Positions 52,970 to 61,388 of a stretch of DNA of 64,000 nucleotides are shown here, one piece after another. A model generated the notes under the pieces. The model worked only from the letters and a program-made list of their open reading frames with translations. It was not told the origin of the DNA and made no database searches. The DNA lies in assembly GCF_008974245.1 (NCBI RefSeq), contig NZ_BBZI01000011.1:259570-323569 (forward strand), given 5' to 3'. The DNA is from Streptomyces abyssomicinicus (lineage in GTDB: Bacteria; Actinomycetota; Actinomycetes; Streptomycetales; Streptomycetaceae). The translations under genes were made by a program, and so were the position numbers. The first letter of the stretch is position 1, and each line of letters opens with the position of its first letter.

Positions 52970-54148
52970 ATGACCGAGGCCGTCGAGGCCCCCGAGGCCG
53001 CCGCCGAGGCCGTCGCCCGCCGGTTCGCCGAGCTGTACGGCGCCGCACCGGCCGGCGTCTGGGCCGCCCCGGGCCGCGTCAACCTCATCGGTGAGCACAC
53101 CGACTACAACGACGGCTTCGTCATGCCCTTCGCCCTGCCCCACGTCGCCGTCGCCGCGGTCTCACCACGCGAGGACGGCGTCCTGCGCCTCTCCTCCGCC
53201 GACGTCCCGGGCGGCGTCGTCGAGCGCCGGGTCGACGAACTCCTCCCCGGCTCCGACAAGCGGTGGACCGCCTACCCGGCGGGCGTCGTCTGGGCCCTGG
53301 ACGACGCCGGCCACCGGGTCACCGGGGCCGACGTCCACCTCGCCTCCACCGTCCCCAGCGGAGCCGGGCTCTCCTCCTCCGCCGCCCTCGAGGTCGTCAT
53401 CGCGCTCGCCCTCGACGACCTCTTCGGCCTCGGCCTCGACCGGGCGCTCCTCGCCCGGCTCTGCCAGCGCGCCGAGAACGAGTACGTCGGCGCGCCCACC
53501 GGGATCATGGACCAGACCGCCTCCGCCTGCTGCGAGGCCGGACACGCCCTCTTCCTCGACACCCGCGACGGCACCAGGCGCCAGATCCCCTTCGACCTCG
53601 CCGCCGAGGGCATGCGGCTGCTCGTCGTCGACACCCAGGTCAAGCACTCCCACAGCGGCGGCGAGTACGGCAAGCGCCGGGCCGGCTGCGAACGCGGCGC
53701 CGAACTCCTCGGCGTGCGGGCGCTGCGGGACATCCCCTACGCGGACCTGGACGAGGCGCTCGCGCGCATCGACGACGAGGAGATCCGGCGGCTGGTCCGG
53801 CACGTCGTCACCGAGGACGAGCGGGTCGAGCGCGTCGTGGGGCTCCTGTCCGCCGGGGACACCCGGGCCATCGGCCCCGTCCTCACCGAGGGCCACGCCT
53901 CGCTGCGCGACGACTTCCGGGTCTCGGCACCCGAACTCGACGCGGTGGTCGACGCGGCGCTGTCGGCCGGCGCCCTCGGAGCGCGGATGACCGGCGGCGG
54001 CTTCGGCGGCTCCGCCATCGTGCTCGTCGACGACGACGCGGCGGACGCGGTCACCGCCGCGGTCGAGGCCGCCTTCGCCAAGGCCGGCTACCAGCCCCCG
54101 CGCGTCTTCGCCGCCATCCCCTCCCAGGGCGCCCTCCGCCTCCGCTGA
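52970..54148 (+). CDS. galK: Galactokinase
   Basis: A 392-residue GHMP kinase that phosphorylates galactose. The galactokinase signature GRVNLIGEHTDYNDG, the ATP loop PSGAGLSSSAALEV and the C-terminal MTGGGFGGSAIVLV are intact. The ATG follows AAGGGCCACCGAAC. It is the last gene of galTEK, and a G-rich stretch follows before the convergent kinase gene. Confidence 0.96.
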   Translation: MTEAVEAPEAAAEAVARRFAELYGAAPAGVWAAPGRVNLIGEHTDYNDGFVMPFALPHVAVAAVSPREDGVLRLSSADVPGGVVERRVDELLPGSDKRWTAYPAGVVWALDDAGHRVTGADVHLASTVPSGAGLSSSAALEVVIALALDDLFGLGLDRALLARLCQRAENEYVGAPTGIMDQTASACCEAGHALFLDTRDGTRRQIPFDLAAEGMRLLVVDTQVKHSHSGGEYGKRRAGCERGAELLGVRALRDIPYADLDEALARIDDEEIRRLVRHVVTEDERVERVVGLLSAGDTRAIGPVLTEGHASLRDDFRVSAPELDAVVDAALSAGALGARMTGGGFGGSAIVLVDDDAADAVTAAVEAAFAKAGYQPPRVFAAIPSQGALRLR

Positions 54149-54231
54149 CCCCACGCGTCCCGGGCCGTGCCGCCCCGCGCGTCCCGGGCCGTGCGACGGG
54201 GCCCGTGCGGCGGTGCGGCTTGCTCGGCGGT

Positions 54232-54262
54232 GGGGCTCGTGGGGCTCGTGGGGGTGGTGGGG
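54232..54262 (+). other. Potential G-quadruplex after galK
   Basis: Four G4-G5 runs with loops CTCGT, CTCGT and TGGT on the + strand. The 9-bp unit GTGGGGCTC repeats. It lies at the 3' side of galK and of the convergent histidine kinase gene. Confidence 0.5.
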
Positions 54263-54281
54263 TTCGTGCGGTGGTGTGCGG

Positions 54282-55649
54282 TCAGGGGGCAGGGGCGGTG
54301 GGGGCGGCCGGCGGTGGGGCCGGGATCACCGCGGAGACACGGAAACCGCCCAGGTCCGTGGGGCCCGCCACGAACGCCCCGCCCAGCGAGGTCACCCGCT
54401 CCCGCATCCCCACCAGACCGTTGCCGCCCGACGGAAGACCCGCCTCCGCCCCCGGCACCCCCACCGGCCGCTCGTTCTCCACCTGCATCGCCACCTCACC
54501 CTCCCGGTGAGCCACCCGCACCCGCGTCCGCGCCCCCGCCGCGTGCTTGTGCACGTTGGTCAACGCCTCCTGCACCACCCGGAACGCCGTCCGCTCCACC
54601 ACCGGCGGATACCCCGGCGACTCCCCCTCCTCGAGGAACTCCACGGCCACCCCCGCCGCCCGTGACTGCCCGATCAGCTCACCCAGCGCCGCCAGCCGCG
54701 CGGGCCCCTCCGCGGCCTCCGCCGCGCCCGCCCCTTCGGCCGCCGCCCGCTGCTCCGGCATCCGCGGCGAACCCGCCGCCCGGGCGGAGGCGGAGGCGGA
54801 GGTCGAGGCGGAGGCGGACACCGGCGCCGCACCGGCCGCCGGGGTGGTCCGCAGCACGCCCAGCATCTCCCGCAGCTCCGTCAGCGCCTGCCGGCCCATG
54901 TCCCCCACCAGCGCCGCGTTCCGCACCGCCTTCTCCGGGTCCTTCAACGCCACCGCCTGGAGCGCCGCCGCGTGCACCACCATCAGGCTCACCCGGTGCG
55001 CCACCACGTCGTGCATCTCCCGCGCGATGCGCCGGCGCTCCTCGTTGCGCGCCCACTCGGCCCGCTCCTCGGCCCGCTCCGCCAGCAGTTGCAGCTCCCG
55101 CTCCAGACTGTCCGCGCGCTCCCGCAGCGACTCCATCAGCCGCCGCCGCGCACCCACGTACAGGCCCAGCAGCACGGCCGGCGCCGTGTGCCCCAGCGCG
55201 GTGCTGACCGCGGCGAACCACCGGAACCAGCCCTCCACCTCGGGCTCCATCCGCACCAGCGCCACCACCAGCACGCCCGCCAGGGACATCCCGGCCAGCG
55301 CGCCGATCAGCCGTCGCGGCAGGTCCGAGGAGGCGACCGTGTAGAGGCCGACCACCGCCAGCAGGAAGCCCATCACCGCCGGGGTGATCGCCACCCCCAC
55401 CAGGGCGACCGCCACCGGCCACCGCCGGCGGAACCCCAGCACGGAGCCCACCAGCACGCCGAACACCACGCCCACGGCCATCGGCAGCCCGGCGTCGCGG
55501 GCGAACCCCACGCCCTCCACCGCGCACTCCGTGGCCGACGCCACCGCCAGCGAGACGTCCAGCACCACCGACCGCCGGCGTGGCCACCACCCGTCACCGG
55601 GCCCGGCCCGCTCCACCGCCGCCCGTCGCTCTTCCCCCGTCGTGGTCAT
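54282..55649 (-). CDS. Two-component sensor histidine kinase (NarL-type, HisKA_3)
   Basis: 455 residues. About five membrane helices lie within residues 28-165. A coiled coil follows, then the H-box IAREMHDVVAHRVSLMVVHA (His213). The ATPase domain has VVQEALTNVHKHA and GGNGLVGMRERV. A Ser/Ala repeat (SASASTSASASARAA, about 275-290) is inserted between them. No response regulator gene lies beside it, unlike the usual pairing. ATG 55649. The signal is unknown. Confidence 0.92.
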   Translation of the reverse strand: MTTTGEERRAAVERAGPGDGWWPRRRSVVLDVSLAVASATECAVEGVGFARDAGLPMAVGVVFGVLVGSVLGFRRRWPVAVALVGVAITPAVMGFLLAVVGLYTVASSDLPRRLIGALAGMSLAGVLVVALVRMEPEVEGWFRWFAAVSTALGHTAPAVLLGLYVGARRRLMESLRERADSLERELQLLAERAEERAEWARNEERRRIAREMHDVVAHRVSLMVVHAAALQAVALKDPEKAVRNAALVGDMGRQALTELREMLGVLRTTPAAGAAPVSASASTSASASARAAGSPRMPEQRAAAEGAGAAEAAEGPARLAALGELIGQSRAAGVAVEFLEEGESPGYPPVVERTAFRVVQEALTNVHKHAAGARTRVRVAHREGEVAMQVENERPVGVPGAEAGLPSGGNGLVGMRERVTSLGGAFVAGPTDLGGFRVSAVIPAPPPAAPTAPAP

Positions 55650-55804
55650 GCGCCAAGCCTACGGAAGGCATCCAGGGACGTTCCTGCGGGTTTGCGAGTG
55701 GACATATCGATACATGGCCATCGAACTCGATGTAAAAGCGCTCGAACTGGTGAATCGCTCAGATTTCCGCCCCAAAACGCCGGCCGCCCGCGCAGAGTGA
55801 GCAC

Positions 55805-56671
55805 ATGGAACAGCGCGACGCCGGATCCGACCACCTCCGGCAACAGGCCGTCGCCCTCCGGCGGCAAGGACTCAGCACCCGGCGGATCCGCGAGGAGCTG
55901 GGCATCGACAACTGGACCCTCCGGCCCCTCCTGGCGGGCGAGCCTCCGCCGGAGTGGACCAGGCGCCCCCGGGCCAAGGACGACCTCCGCGAACGCGCCC
56001 GCGAGCTCCGCCGCCAGGGCTGGACCTACGACCGGATCACGGCGGAACTGGGCTGCTCCAAGAGTTCGGTGTCCCTCTGGGCCCGGGACCTGCCGAGGCC
56101 GGAGCGGAAACGTCGCACCCGCGAGGAGGCGTCCGAGATCGGGAAGCGGGCCTGGGAGGCCCGGCTGCAGACCCGCGAGGCAGAACGACAGCAGACCAAG
56201 GGGGCGGCCCGGCGTGAGATCGGAGCGCTGTCCGAGCGCGAACTCTTCATCGCCGGAGTCGCCCTCTACTGGGCCGAGGGGTCGAAGGACAAGCCGTACG
56301 CCCGCCGCGAACGGGTCGTCTTCGTCAACAGCGACCCGGGCGTGATCCGGACCTACCTCGCCTGGCTCCGCCTGGTGGGCGCCCCCTTCGGACGCCTGCG
56401 TTTTGCCGTGATGATTCACCAAGGAGCCGATGCGCGAGCCGCAGAGGAGTACTGGGCCGAACTGACAGGCGCCGACGCGTCCGCCTTCTACAGAACCACC
56501 TTGAAGAGACACAACCCGAAGACCACTCGGAGGAACACCGGCGAGAACTACCGAGGCTGCCTCGCCGTATATGTGCTTCAGGCAGCCGACTTGTACCGTC
56601 GCATCGAAGGGGCTTGGTGCGGCATAGTAGAGGCCGCAGCGTCAGCGCATGACTCAGCTCACCTGGGTTGA
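55805..56671 (+). CDS. HTH protein with LAGLIDADG-like C-terminus, unknown function
   Basis: 288 residues. Two resolvase-type helix-turn-helix units (about 10-43, LRRQGLSTRRIREELGI; about 60-95, LRRQGWTYDRITAELGCSK) precede a basic linker. The C-terminal half contains ELFIAGVALYWAEGSK and VVFVNSDPGVIRTYLAWL, reminiscent of LAGLIDADG homing-endonuclease folds. The last 90 codons use AT-richer codons (TTG, AGA, ATA, TAT) unlike the neighbours. It ends 8 bases before tRNA-Gln. It is probably foreign DNA; the activity is unproven. Confidence 0.7.
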   Translation: MEQRDAGSDHLRQQAVALRRQGLSTRRIREELGIDNWTLRPLLAGEPPPEWTRRPRAKDDLRERARELRRQGWTYDRITAELGCSKSSVSLWARDLPRPERKRRTREEASEIGKRAWEARLQTREAERQQTKGAARREIGALSERELFIAGVALYWAEGSKDKPYARRERVVFVNSDPGVIRTYLAWLRLVGAPFGRLRFAVMIHQGADARAAEEYWAELTGADASAFYRTTLKRHNPKTTRRNTGENYRGCLAVYVLQAADLYRRIEGAWCGIVEAAASAHDSAHLG

Positions 56672-56679
56672 CAAAGCAT

Positions 56680-56751
56680 TCCCCCGTGGTGTAATTGGCA
56701 GCACTCTAGATTTTGGTTCTAGCTGTTCAGGTTCGAGTCCTGGCGGGGGAG
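56680..56751 (+). tRNA. tRNA-Gln (anticodon TTG)
   Basis: A 72-nt cloverleaf. Acceptor TCCCCCG/CGGGGGA, D-stem GTGT/GCAC, anticodon stem CTAGA/TCTAG around TTTTGGT, T-stem TCAGG/CCTGG with TTCGAGT. Anticodon TTG reads CAA/CAG. U1-A72 suits glutamine identity. CCA is not encoded. The tRNA-Gln then glmU order is typical of Streptomyces. Confidence 0.96.
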
Positions 56752-56880
56752 CCGAACAATGTGAGCACTCCTGACCGGCCCGGACCGCATACGCGGTCGG
56801 GGCCCGTTCGCATGTGCCGCTCACCGACCCCCCGGTATCCTGCGAGGGTCCCACTCGTAACACAGCCGAAGGGCACCACC

Positions 56881-58323
56881 GTGAGCGCCAACCGCCCGGC
56901 CGCCGTCGTCGTTCTCGCAGCGGGTGAGGGCACCCGTATGAGGTCCGCCACTCCCAAGGTCCTGCACACGCTCTGCGGACGCTCCCTGGTGGGGCACGTG
57001 CTCGCGGCCTCCCGTGAGCTGGAGCCGGAGCACCTGGTGGCCGTGGTGGGCCACGCCCGCGAGAAGGTGACGGCCCACCTGGGCGAGACCGACCCCGCCG
57101 TGCGCACCGCCGTGCAGGAGGAGCAGAACGGCACCGGCCACGCGGTCCGCATCGCGCTGAACGAGCTCGGCGCCGTGGACGGCACCGTGGTCGTGGTGTG
57201 CGGCGACACCCCGCTGCTGCGCGGCGAGACGCTCCGCGCGCTCGCGGAGACGCACGCCGCCGACGGCAACGCGGTGACGGTGCTGACCGCCGAGGTCCCG
57301 GACGCCACCGGCTACGGCCGGATCGTCCGCGACGAGCAGGGCGCGGTGACCGCGATCGTGGAGCACAAGGACGCCTCCGACGCGCAGCGCGCGATCCGCG
57401 AGATCAACTCCGGTGTGTTCGCGTTCGACGGCCGCCTGCTGGCCGACGCGCTGGGCCGGCTGCGCACGGACAACAGCCAGGGCGAGGAGTACCTGACGGA
57501 CGTCCTCGGCATCCTCCGCGCCGACGGCCACCGGGTGGGGGCGAGTGTGGCGGAGGATCACCGGGAGATCGCCGGCATCAACAACCGGGTGCAGCTCGCC
57601 GAGGCCCGTCGCTCCCTGAACGAGCGGCTGCTGGAGCGGGCGATGCTGTCCGGCGTGACGGTGGTGGACCCGGCGTCGACCTACCTGGACGTGACGGTGA
57701 CGTTCGGTCAGGACGCGCTGGTGCACCCGAACACGCAGCTGACGGGTTCGACGCACATCGGCGAGGGCGCCGAGGTGGGTCCGAACAGCCGCCTGCACGA
57801 CACGGAGGTGGGTCCGGGCGCGCGGCTGGACAACACGGTGTCGGACGGCGCGATCGTGGGTCCGGAGGCGTCCGTGGGGCCGTTCGCGTATCTGCGGCCG
57901 GGGACGCGGCTGGGTCTGCGGTCGAAGATCGGTACGTACGTCGAGACGAAGAAGGCGGAGATCGGCGAGGGCACCAAGGTGCCGCACCTGACCTATGTGG
58001 GCGACGCCACGATCGGCGACCACACGAACATCGGCGCGGCCAGCGTGTTCGTGAACTACGACGGCCAGGAGAAGCACCACACAACGATCGGGTCGCACTG
58101 TCGTACCGGTGCGGACAACATGTTTGTGGCTCCTGTCACTGTCGGGGACGGCGCGTACACCGCGGCGGGGTCGGTGGTGACCCAGCCGGTGCCGCCCGGT
58201 GCTCTGGCCGTGGCCCGCTCCCAGCAGCGGAATATCGGGGGTTGGGTGGCTCGGAAGCGTCCGGGGAGCGCCGCGGCGAAGGCCGCCGAGGAGGCGTCCC
58301 GGCCGGTGGACGGCGAAGGCTGA
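56881..58323 (+). CDS. glmU: Bifunctional N-acetylglucosamine-1-phosphate uridyltransferase/glucosamine-1-phosphate acetyltransferase
   Basis: 480 residues. The N-terminal pyrophosphorylase has LAAGEGTRMRSATPKVLH, QNGTGHAV and EINSGVFAFD. The C-terminal left-handed beta-helix has hexapeptide repeats from about 265 (VGPEASVGPFAYLRPG, NIGAASVFVNYDG). It makes UDP-GlcNAc for peptidoglycan. GTG 56881 gives the conserved N-terminus. prs follows in the same direction. Confidence 0.96.
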   Translation: MSANRPAAVVVLAAGEGTRMRSATPKVLHTLCGRSLVGHVLAASRELEPEHLVAVVGHAREKVTAHLGETDPAVRTAVQEEQNGTGHAVRIALNELGAVDGTVVVVCGDTPLLRGETLRALAETHAADGNAVTVLTAEVPDATGYGRIVRDEQGAVTAIVEHKDASDAQRAIREINSGVFAFDGRLLADALGRLRTDNSQGEEYLTDVLGILRADGHRVGASVAEDHREIAGINNRVQLAEARRSLNERLLERAMLSGVTVVDPASTYLDVTVTFGQDALVHPNTQLTGSTHIGEGAEVGPNSRLHDTEVGPGARLDNTVSDGAIVGPEASVGPFAYLRPGTRLGLRSKIGTYVETKKAEIGEGTKVPHLTYVGDATIGDHTNIGAASVFVNYDGQEKHHTTIGSHCRTGADNMFVAPVTVGDGAYTAAGSVVTQPVPPGALAVARSQQRNIGGWVARKRPGSAAAKAAEEASRPVDGEG

Positions 58324-58331
58324 GCGTGTTC

Positions 58332-58351
58332 ACGCCCGTCTGATCGGGCGT
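58332..58351 (+). terminator. Short inverted repeat between glmU and prs
   Basis: ACGCCCG/CGGGCGT around TCTGAT, eight bases after the glmU stop. It is a weak terminator or attenuator. TACCGTGATAAG just after could include the prs promoter -10. Confidence 0.45.
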
Positions 58352-58463
58352 ACCGTGATAAGTGCAGAAACCGCACCACCCCCCAGCCGGGCGGGCAGGC
58401 GCCGTCCGGCGATCTCCCCTGCTCCGCCCGCTGCGAGACCACACCCTCTGAGGAGACAGTGCT

Positions 58464-59438
58464 GTGACCGGGATCAAGACGACCGGCCAGAAGAAGATGA
58501 TGTTCTTCTCCGGCCGCGCCCACCCCGAGCTTGCCGAGGAGGTGGCGCACCAGCTGGGCGTCGAGGTCGTGCCGACCAAGGCCTTCGACTTCGCGAACGG
58601 TGAGATCTACGTTCGCTACCAGGAGTCGGCGCGTGGCGCGGACTGCTTCCTGATGCAGAGCCACACGGCCCCCATCAACAAGTGGGTCATGGAGCAGCTG
58701 ATCATGATCGACGCGCTGAAGCGCGCGTCGGCCCGGTCGATCACGGTGATCGTGCCGTTCTACGGTTACGCGCGTCAGGACAAGAAGCACCGTGGCCGTG
58801 AGCCGATCTCGGCCCGTCTGATCGCGGACCTGATGAAGACGGCGGGTGCGGACCGGATCCTCACCGTGGACCTGCACACGGACCAGATCCAGGGCTTCTT
58901 CGACGGTCCGGTGGACCACCTGTTCGCGCTGCCGCTGCTGGCGGACTACGTGGGCGCGAAGGTGGACCGGGACAAGCTGACGGTGGTCTCGCCGGACGCC
59001 GGCCGGGTGCGGGTGGCGGACCGCTGGTGCGACCGTCTGGGCGCTCCGCTGGCGATCGTGCACAAGCGGCGCGACAAGGACGTGGCGAACCAGGTGACGG
59101 TCCACGAGGTCGTGGGCGAGGTCAAGGACCGGGTGTGCGTCCTGGTCGACGACATGATCGACACCGCGGGCACGATCTGCGCGGCGGCCGACGCCCTGTT
59201 CGCGCACGGTGCGGCGGACGTGATCGTGACGGCGACGCACGGTGTGCTGTCGGGTCCGGCGGCGGACCGGCTGAAGAACTCGCGGGTGAGCGAGTTCGTG
59301 CTGACCAACACGCTGCCGACGCCGGGTGAGCTGGAGCTGGACAAGATCACGGTGCTGTCGATCGCGCCGACGATCGCCTCGGCGGTGCGTGAGGTGTTCC
59401 AGGACGGTTCGGTGACGAGCCTGTTCGACGAGCAGTGA
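58464..59438 (+). CDS. prs: Ribose-phosphate pyrophosphokinase
   Basis: 324 residues. It makes PRPP from ribose-5-phosphate and ATP for nucleotide, His and Trp synthesis. FSGRAHPELAEEVA, YGYARQDKKHRGREPISA, VDLHTDQIQGFF and the PRPP loop VLVDDMIDTAGT are intact. GTG 58464 has GAGGAGAC upstream. It lies in the conserved glmU-prs-rplY-pth order. Confidence 0.97.
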   Translation: MTGIKTTGQKKMMFFSGRAHPELAEEVAHQLGVEVVPTKAFDFANGEIYVRYQESARGADCFLMQSHTAPINKWVMEQLIMIDALKRASARSITVIVPFYGYARQDKKHRGREPISARLIADLMKTAGADRILTVDLHTDQIQGFFDGPVDHLFALPLLADYVGAKVDRDKLTVVSPDAGRVRVADRWCDRLGAPLAIVHKRRDKDVANQVTVHEVVGEVKDRVCVLVDDMIDTAGTICAAADALFAHGAADVIVTATHGVLSGPAADRLKNSRVSEFVLTNTLPTPGELELDKITVLSIAPTIASAVREVFQDGSVTSLFDEQ

Positions 59439-59486
59439 TCCGAGGTTCGGTGAGCGGGCTTCCGTCCGGTCTCTGCTAGATCGTTT

Positions 59487-59514
59487 TTGTGCGGCCTCCC
59501 CGGCCGAGTAGACT
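59487..59514 (+). promoter_or_regulatory. Candidate rplY promoter
   Basis: TTGTGC at 59487-59492 and TAGACT at 59509-59514, 16 bases apart. Transcription would start near 59521 and leave a 130-nt leader. It overlaps the first of two hairpins, so it competes with a structural reading of the same bases. Confidence 0.45.
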
Positions 59515-59556
59515 CATGGAGTTGCTCGGCGAGGGAGGCCGTACTTCGTGTACGGC
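59492..59556 (+). other. Two mutually exclusive hairpins before rplY
   Basis: Hairpin A: CGGCCTCCC (59492-59500) with GGGAGGCCG (59533-59541), plus inner GCCGAG (59503-59508) with CTCGGC (59525-59530). Hairpin B: GCCGTAC (59538-59544) with GTACGGC (59550-59556), loop TTCGT. They share 59538-59541, so only one can form at a time. No known RNA family is recognised by eye. Confidence 0.6.
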
Positions 59557-59650
59557 GGTCCGTTATCGACGCGCTCTTCGTAGCAGGCCGTTGTTTGGCC
59601 GGGTGACCGACCCCGACCGTTTTCACGTACCACTACGAGGAGTGTGAGCC

Positions 59651-60259
59651 ATGTCCGAGGTGAAGCTCGCCGCTGAGACCCGCACCGAGTTCGGCAAGGG
59701 TGCGGCCCGTCGCATCCGCCGCGACAACAAGGTGCCGGTCGTCCTGTACGGCCACGGCACGGACCCGAAGCACCTGACCCTGCCGGGTCACGAGCTGCTG
59801 CTGGCGCTGCGTACGCCGAACGTTCTGATCTCCCTGTCGGTCGACGGCAAGGCCGACGAGCTGGCGATCCCGAAGGCCGTGCAGCGCGACCCGCTGAAGG
59901 GCTTCCTGGAGCACGTCGACCTGCTGCTGGTCAAGCGGGGCGAGAAGGTCTCCGTCGAGGTCCCGGTCGTCACCGAGGGCGAGCTGGCCCCGGGTGCCGG
60001 TCTGGTCGAGCTGGTCCAGGCCGCCCTGTCGGTCGAGGCCGAGGCCACCCACATCCCCGAGTCCGTGACCGTCTCGGTCGAGGGCCTGGAGTCGGGTGTC
60101 AGCATTCTGGCGAAGGACGTCAAGCTGCCGAAGGGCGTCTCGCTCGCCGGTGACGAGGACGCCGTCGTGCTGTCCGTCGTCGCGCCGCAGGTCGAGGCGT
60201 CCGAGGAGGAGGCCGGCGAGGCCGCCGCTCCCGAGGGCGACGTCGTCGACGAGGGCTGA
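59651..60259 (+). CDS. rplY: 50S ribosomal protein L25/general stress protein Ctc
   Basis: A 202-residue two-domain L25 (TL5/CTC type). The N-terminal 5S-rRNA-binding domain contains RTEFGKGAARRIRRDNKVPV and LYGHGTDPKHLTLPGHE. The beta-rich C-terminal domain ends in an acidic Glu/Ala tail. ATG 59651 has GAGGAG upstream. A structured 5' region precedes it and a strong hairpin follows. Confidence 0.95.
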   Translation: MSEVKLAAETRTEFGKGAARRIRRDNKVPVVLYGHGTDPKHLTLPGHELLLALRTPNVLISLSVDGKADELAIPKAVQRDPLKGFLEHVDLLLVKRGEKVSVEVPVVTEGELAPGAGLVELVQAALSVEAEATHIPESVTVSVEGLESGVSILAKDVKLPKGVSLAGDEDAVVLSVVAPQVEASEEEAGEAAAPEGDVVDEG

Positions 60260-60278
60260 GTCCTCGCGTAGTCGTGTC

Positions 60279-60313
60279 ACCGGCCGCCGCTCCCCTGGGG
60301 GGCGGCGGCCGGT
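60279..60313 (+). terminator. Terminator between rplY and pth
   Basis: ACCGGCCGCCGC pairs with GCGGCGGCCGGT, extended by CCCC/GGGG around a tight loop, and followed by GGTGTTTGCTGTTC. It suggests pth has its own promoter or depends on readthrough. Confidence 0.8.
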
Positions 60314-60353
60314 GGTGTTTGCTGTTCGGTGAGGCGTTTCCAGGGAGAGTGAC

Positions 60354-60953
60354 GTGGTGTCCACAGACGCGAATGCCCCGTGGCTGGTGGTGGGTCTCGG
60401 CAATCCGGGGCCGGAGTACGCGATGAACCGGCACAACGTCGGCTTCATGGTGGCGGACCTGCTGGCGGATCGGATGGGCGGCCGGTTCAAGCGCGCGGGG
60501 AAGGCGCAGGCCCAGGTGGTGGAGGGCCGGGTGGGTCCGCCGGGGCCGCTGTCGCGCCGGGTCGTGCTGGTGAAACCGATGTCGTTCATGAACCTGTCCG
60601 GTGGGCCGGTGAACGCGCTGCGGGACTTCTACAAGGTGCCGACGGCGCACGTGGTCGCGGTCCACGACGAGCTGGACATCGACCACGGGACGCTGCGGCT
60701 GAAGCTGGGCGGTGGCGACAACGGCCACAACGGGCTGAAGTCGATCACCAAGGCGATGGGGCCGGAGTACCACCGGGTGCGGTTCGGGATCGGGCGTCCG
60801 CCGGGCCGGATGCCGGTGGCGGACTTCGTGCTGAAGGACTTCTCCTCGGCGGAGCGCAAGGAGCTGGACTTCTTCGTGGACCGTGCGGCGGACGCGGTGG
60901 AGTCGCTGGTGCTGGAGGGGCTGGAGCGGGCGCAGGGGGCGTACAACTCCTGA
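60354..60953 (+). CDS. pth: Peptidyl-tRNA hydrolase
   Basis: 199 residues. It releases tRNA from stalled peptidyl-tRNA. VVGLGNPGPEYAMNRHNVGF (catalytic His in NRHN), KPMSFMNLSGGPV, HDELDIDHG and GGGDNGHNGLKSI are the family motifs. GTG 60354 has GGGAG six bases upstream; the adjacent in-frame GTG 60357 is an equal candidate. Confidence 0.95.
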   Translation: MVSTDANAPWLVVGLGNPGPEYAMNRHNVGFMVADLLADRMGGRFKRAGKAQAQVVEGRVGPPGPLSRRVVLVKPMSFMNLSGGPVNALRDFYKVPTAHVVAVHDELDIDHGTLRLKLGGGDNGHNGLKSITKAMGPEYHRVRFGIGRPPGRMPVADFVLKDFSSAERKELDFFVDRAADAVESLVLEGLERAQGAYNS

Positions 60954-61388
60954 CCGTCCGGGCGCGGGTGGCGCCCGGGGCGGCGTGGGGGACGAGGGCG
61001 GGGGTGTGGTGAGGGGCCCGTGCGCCCCGGGGGATGGCGCCGCTCCCCCCAGTTCGGCGAATCCGCTTCCCGGGTAGGCCGCCGCCCGTACTCTGATGAG
61101 CAGCACCGGTGGGGGCCGGTGCCTTTCAGGGGGCGAGACAGTCGGGTACGGCGCCCGGATCCGGTGGTCGGAGGCGCGTGCGTGCGACGGGCTCGGCGGC
61201 GGCCGGGTCGTGGTCGCCGGGCGTGGCTCCGCGTTCCGGGGCCCGGCGGCCTGGGCTTGGGCCGGGCGTCGTGTCCGCTTCGCCATTGGCGCCGGCGCCG
61301 GGGTTGTCCGTGGCGTCGGCGCCGAGGCGCGTGCCCCGCATATTCGGGCCCGGAGAGCTGGGCAGGCAGACGGGACGGGGTGGGTCGT
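60954..61388. other. 435-base gap without a gene
   Basis: No credible coding frame is present; the open frames are Arg/Gly-only. TTCCCG near 61068 and TACTCT near 61090 could form a promoter. A CACCGG/CCGGTG hairpin follows at about 61104-61121. This would give the next regulator gene a leader of roughly 290 nt. GGCGCCGGCGCC-type repeats lie near 61290-61335. Confidence 0.4.

Noticed and set aside
56672..56760. Attachment site for an integrated element at tRNA-Gln
   Set aside because: No integrase and no duplicated tRNA end is visible. The foreign-looking gene lies on the 5' side of the tRNA, whereas integration normally uses the 3' end.
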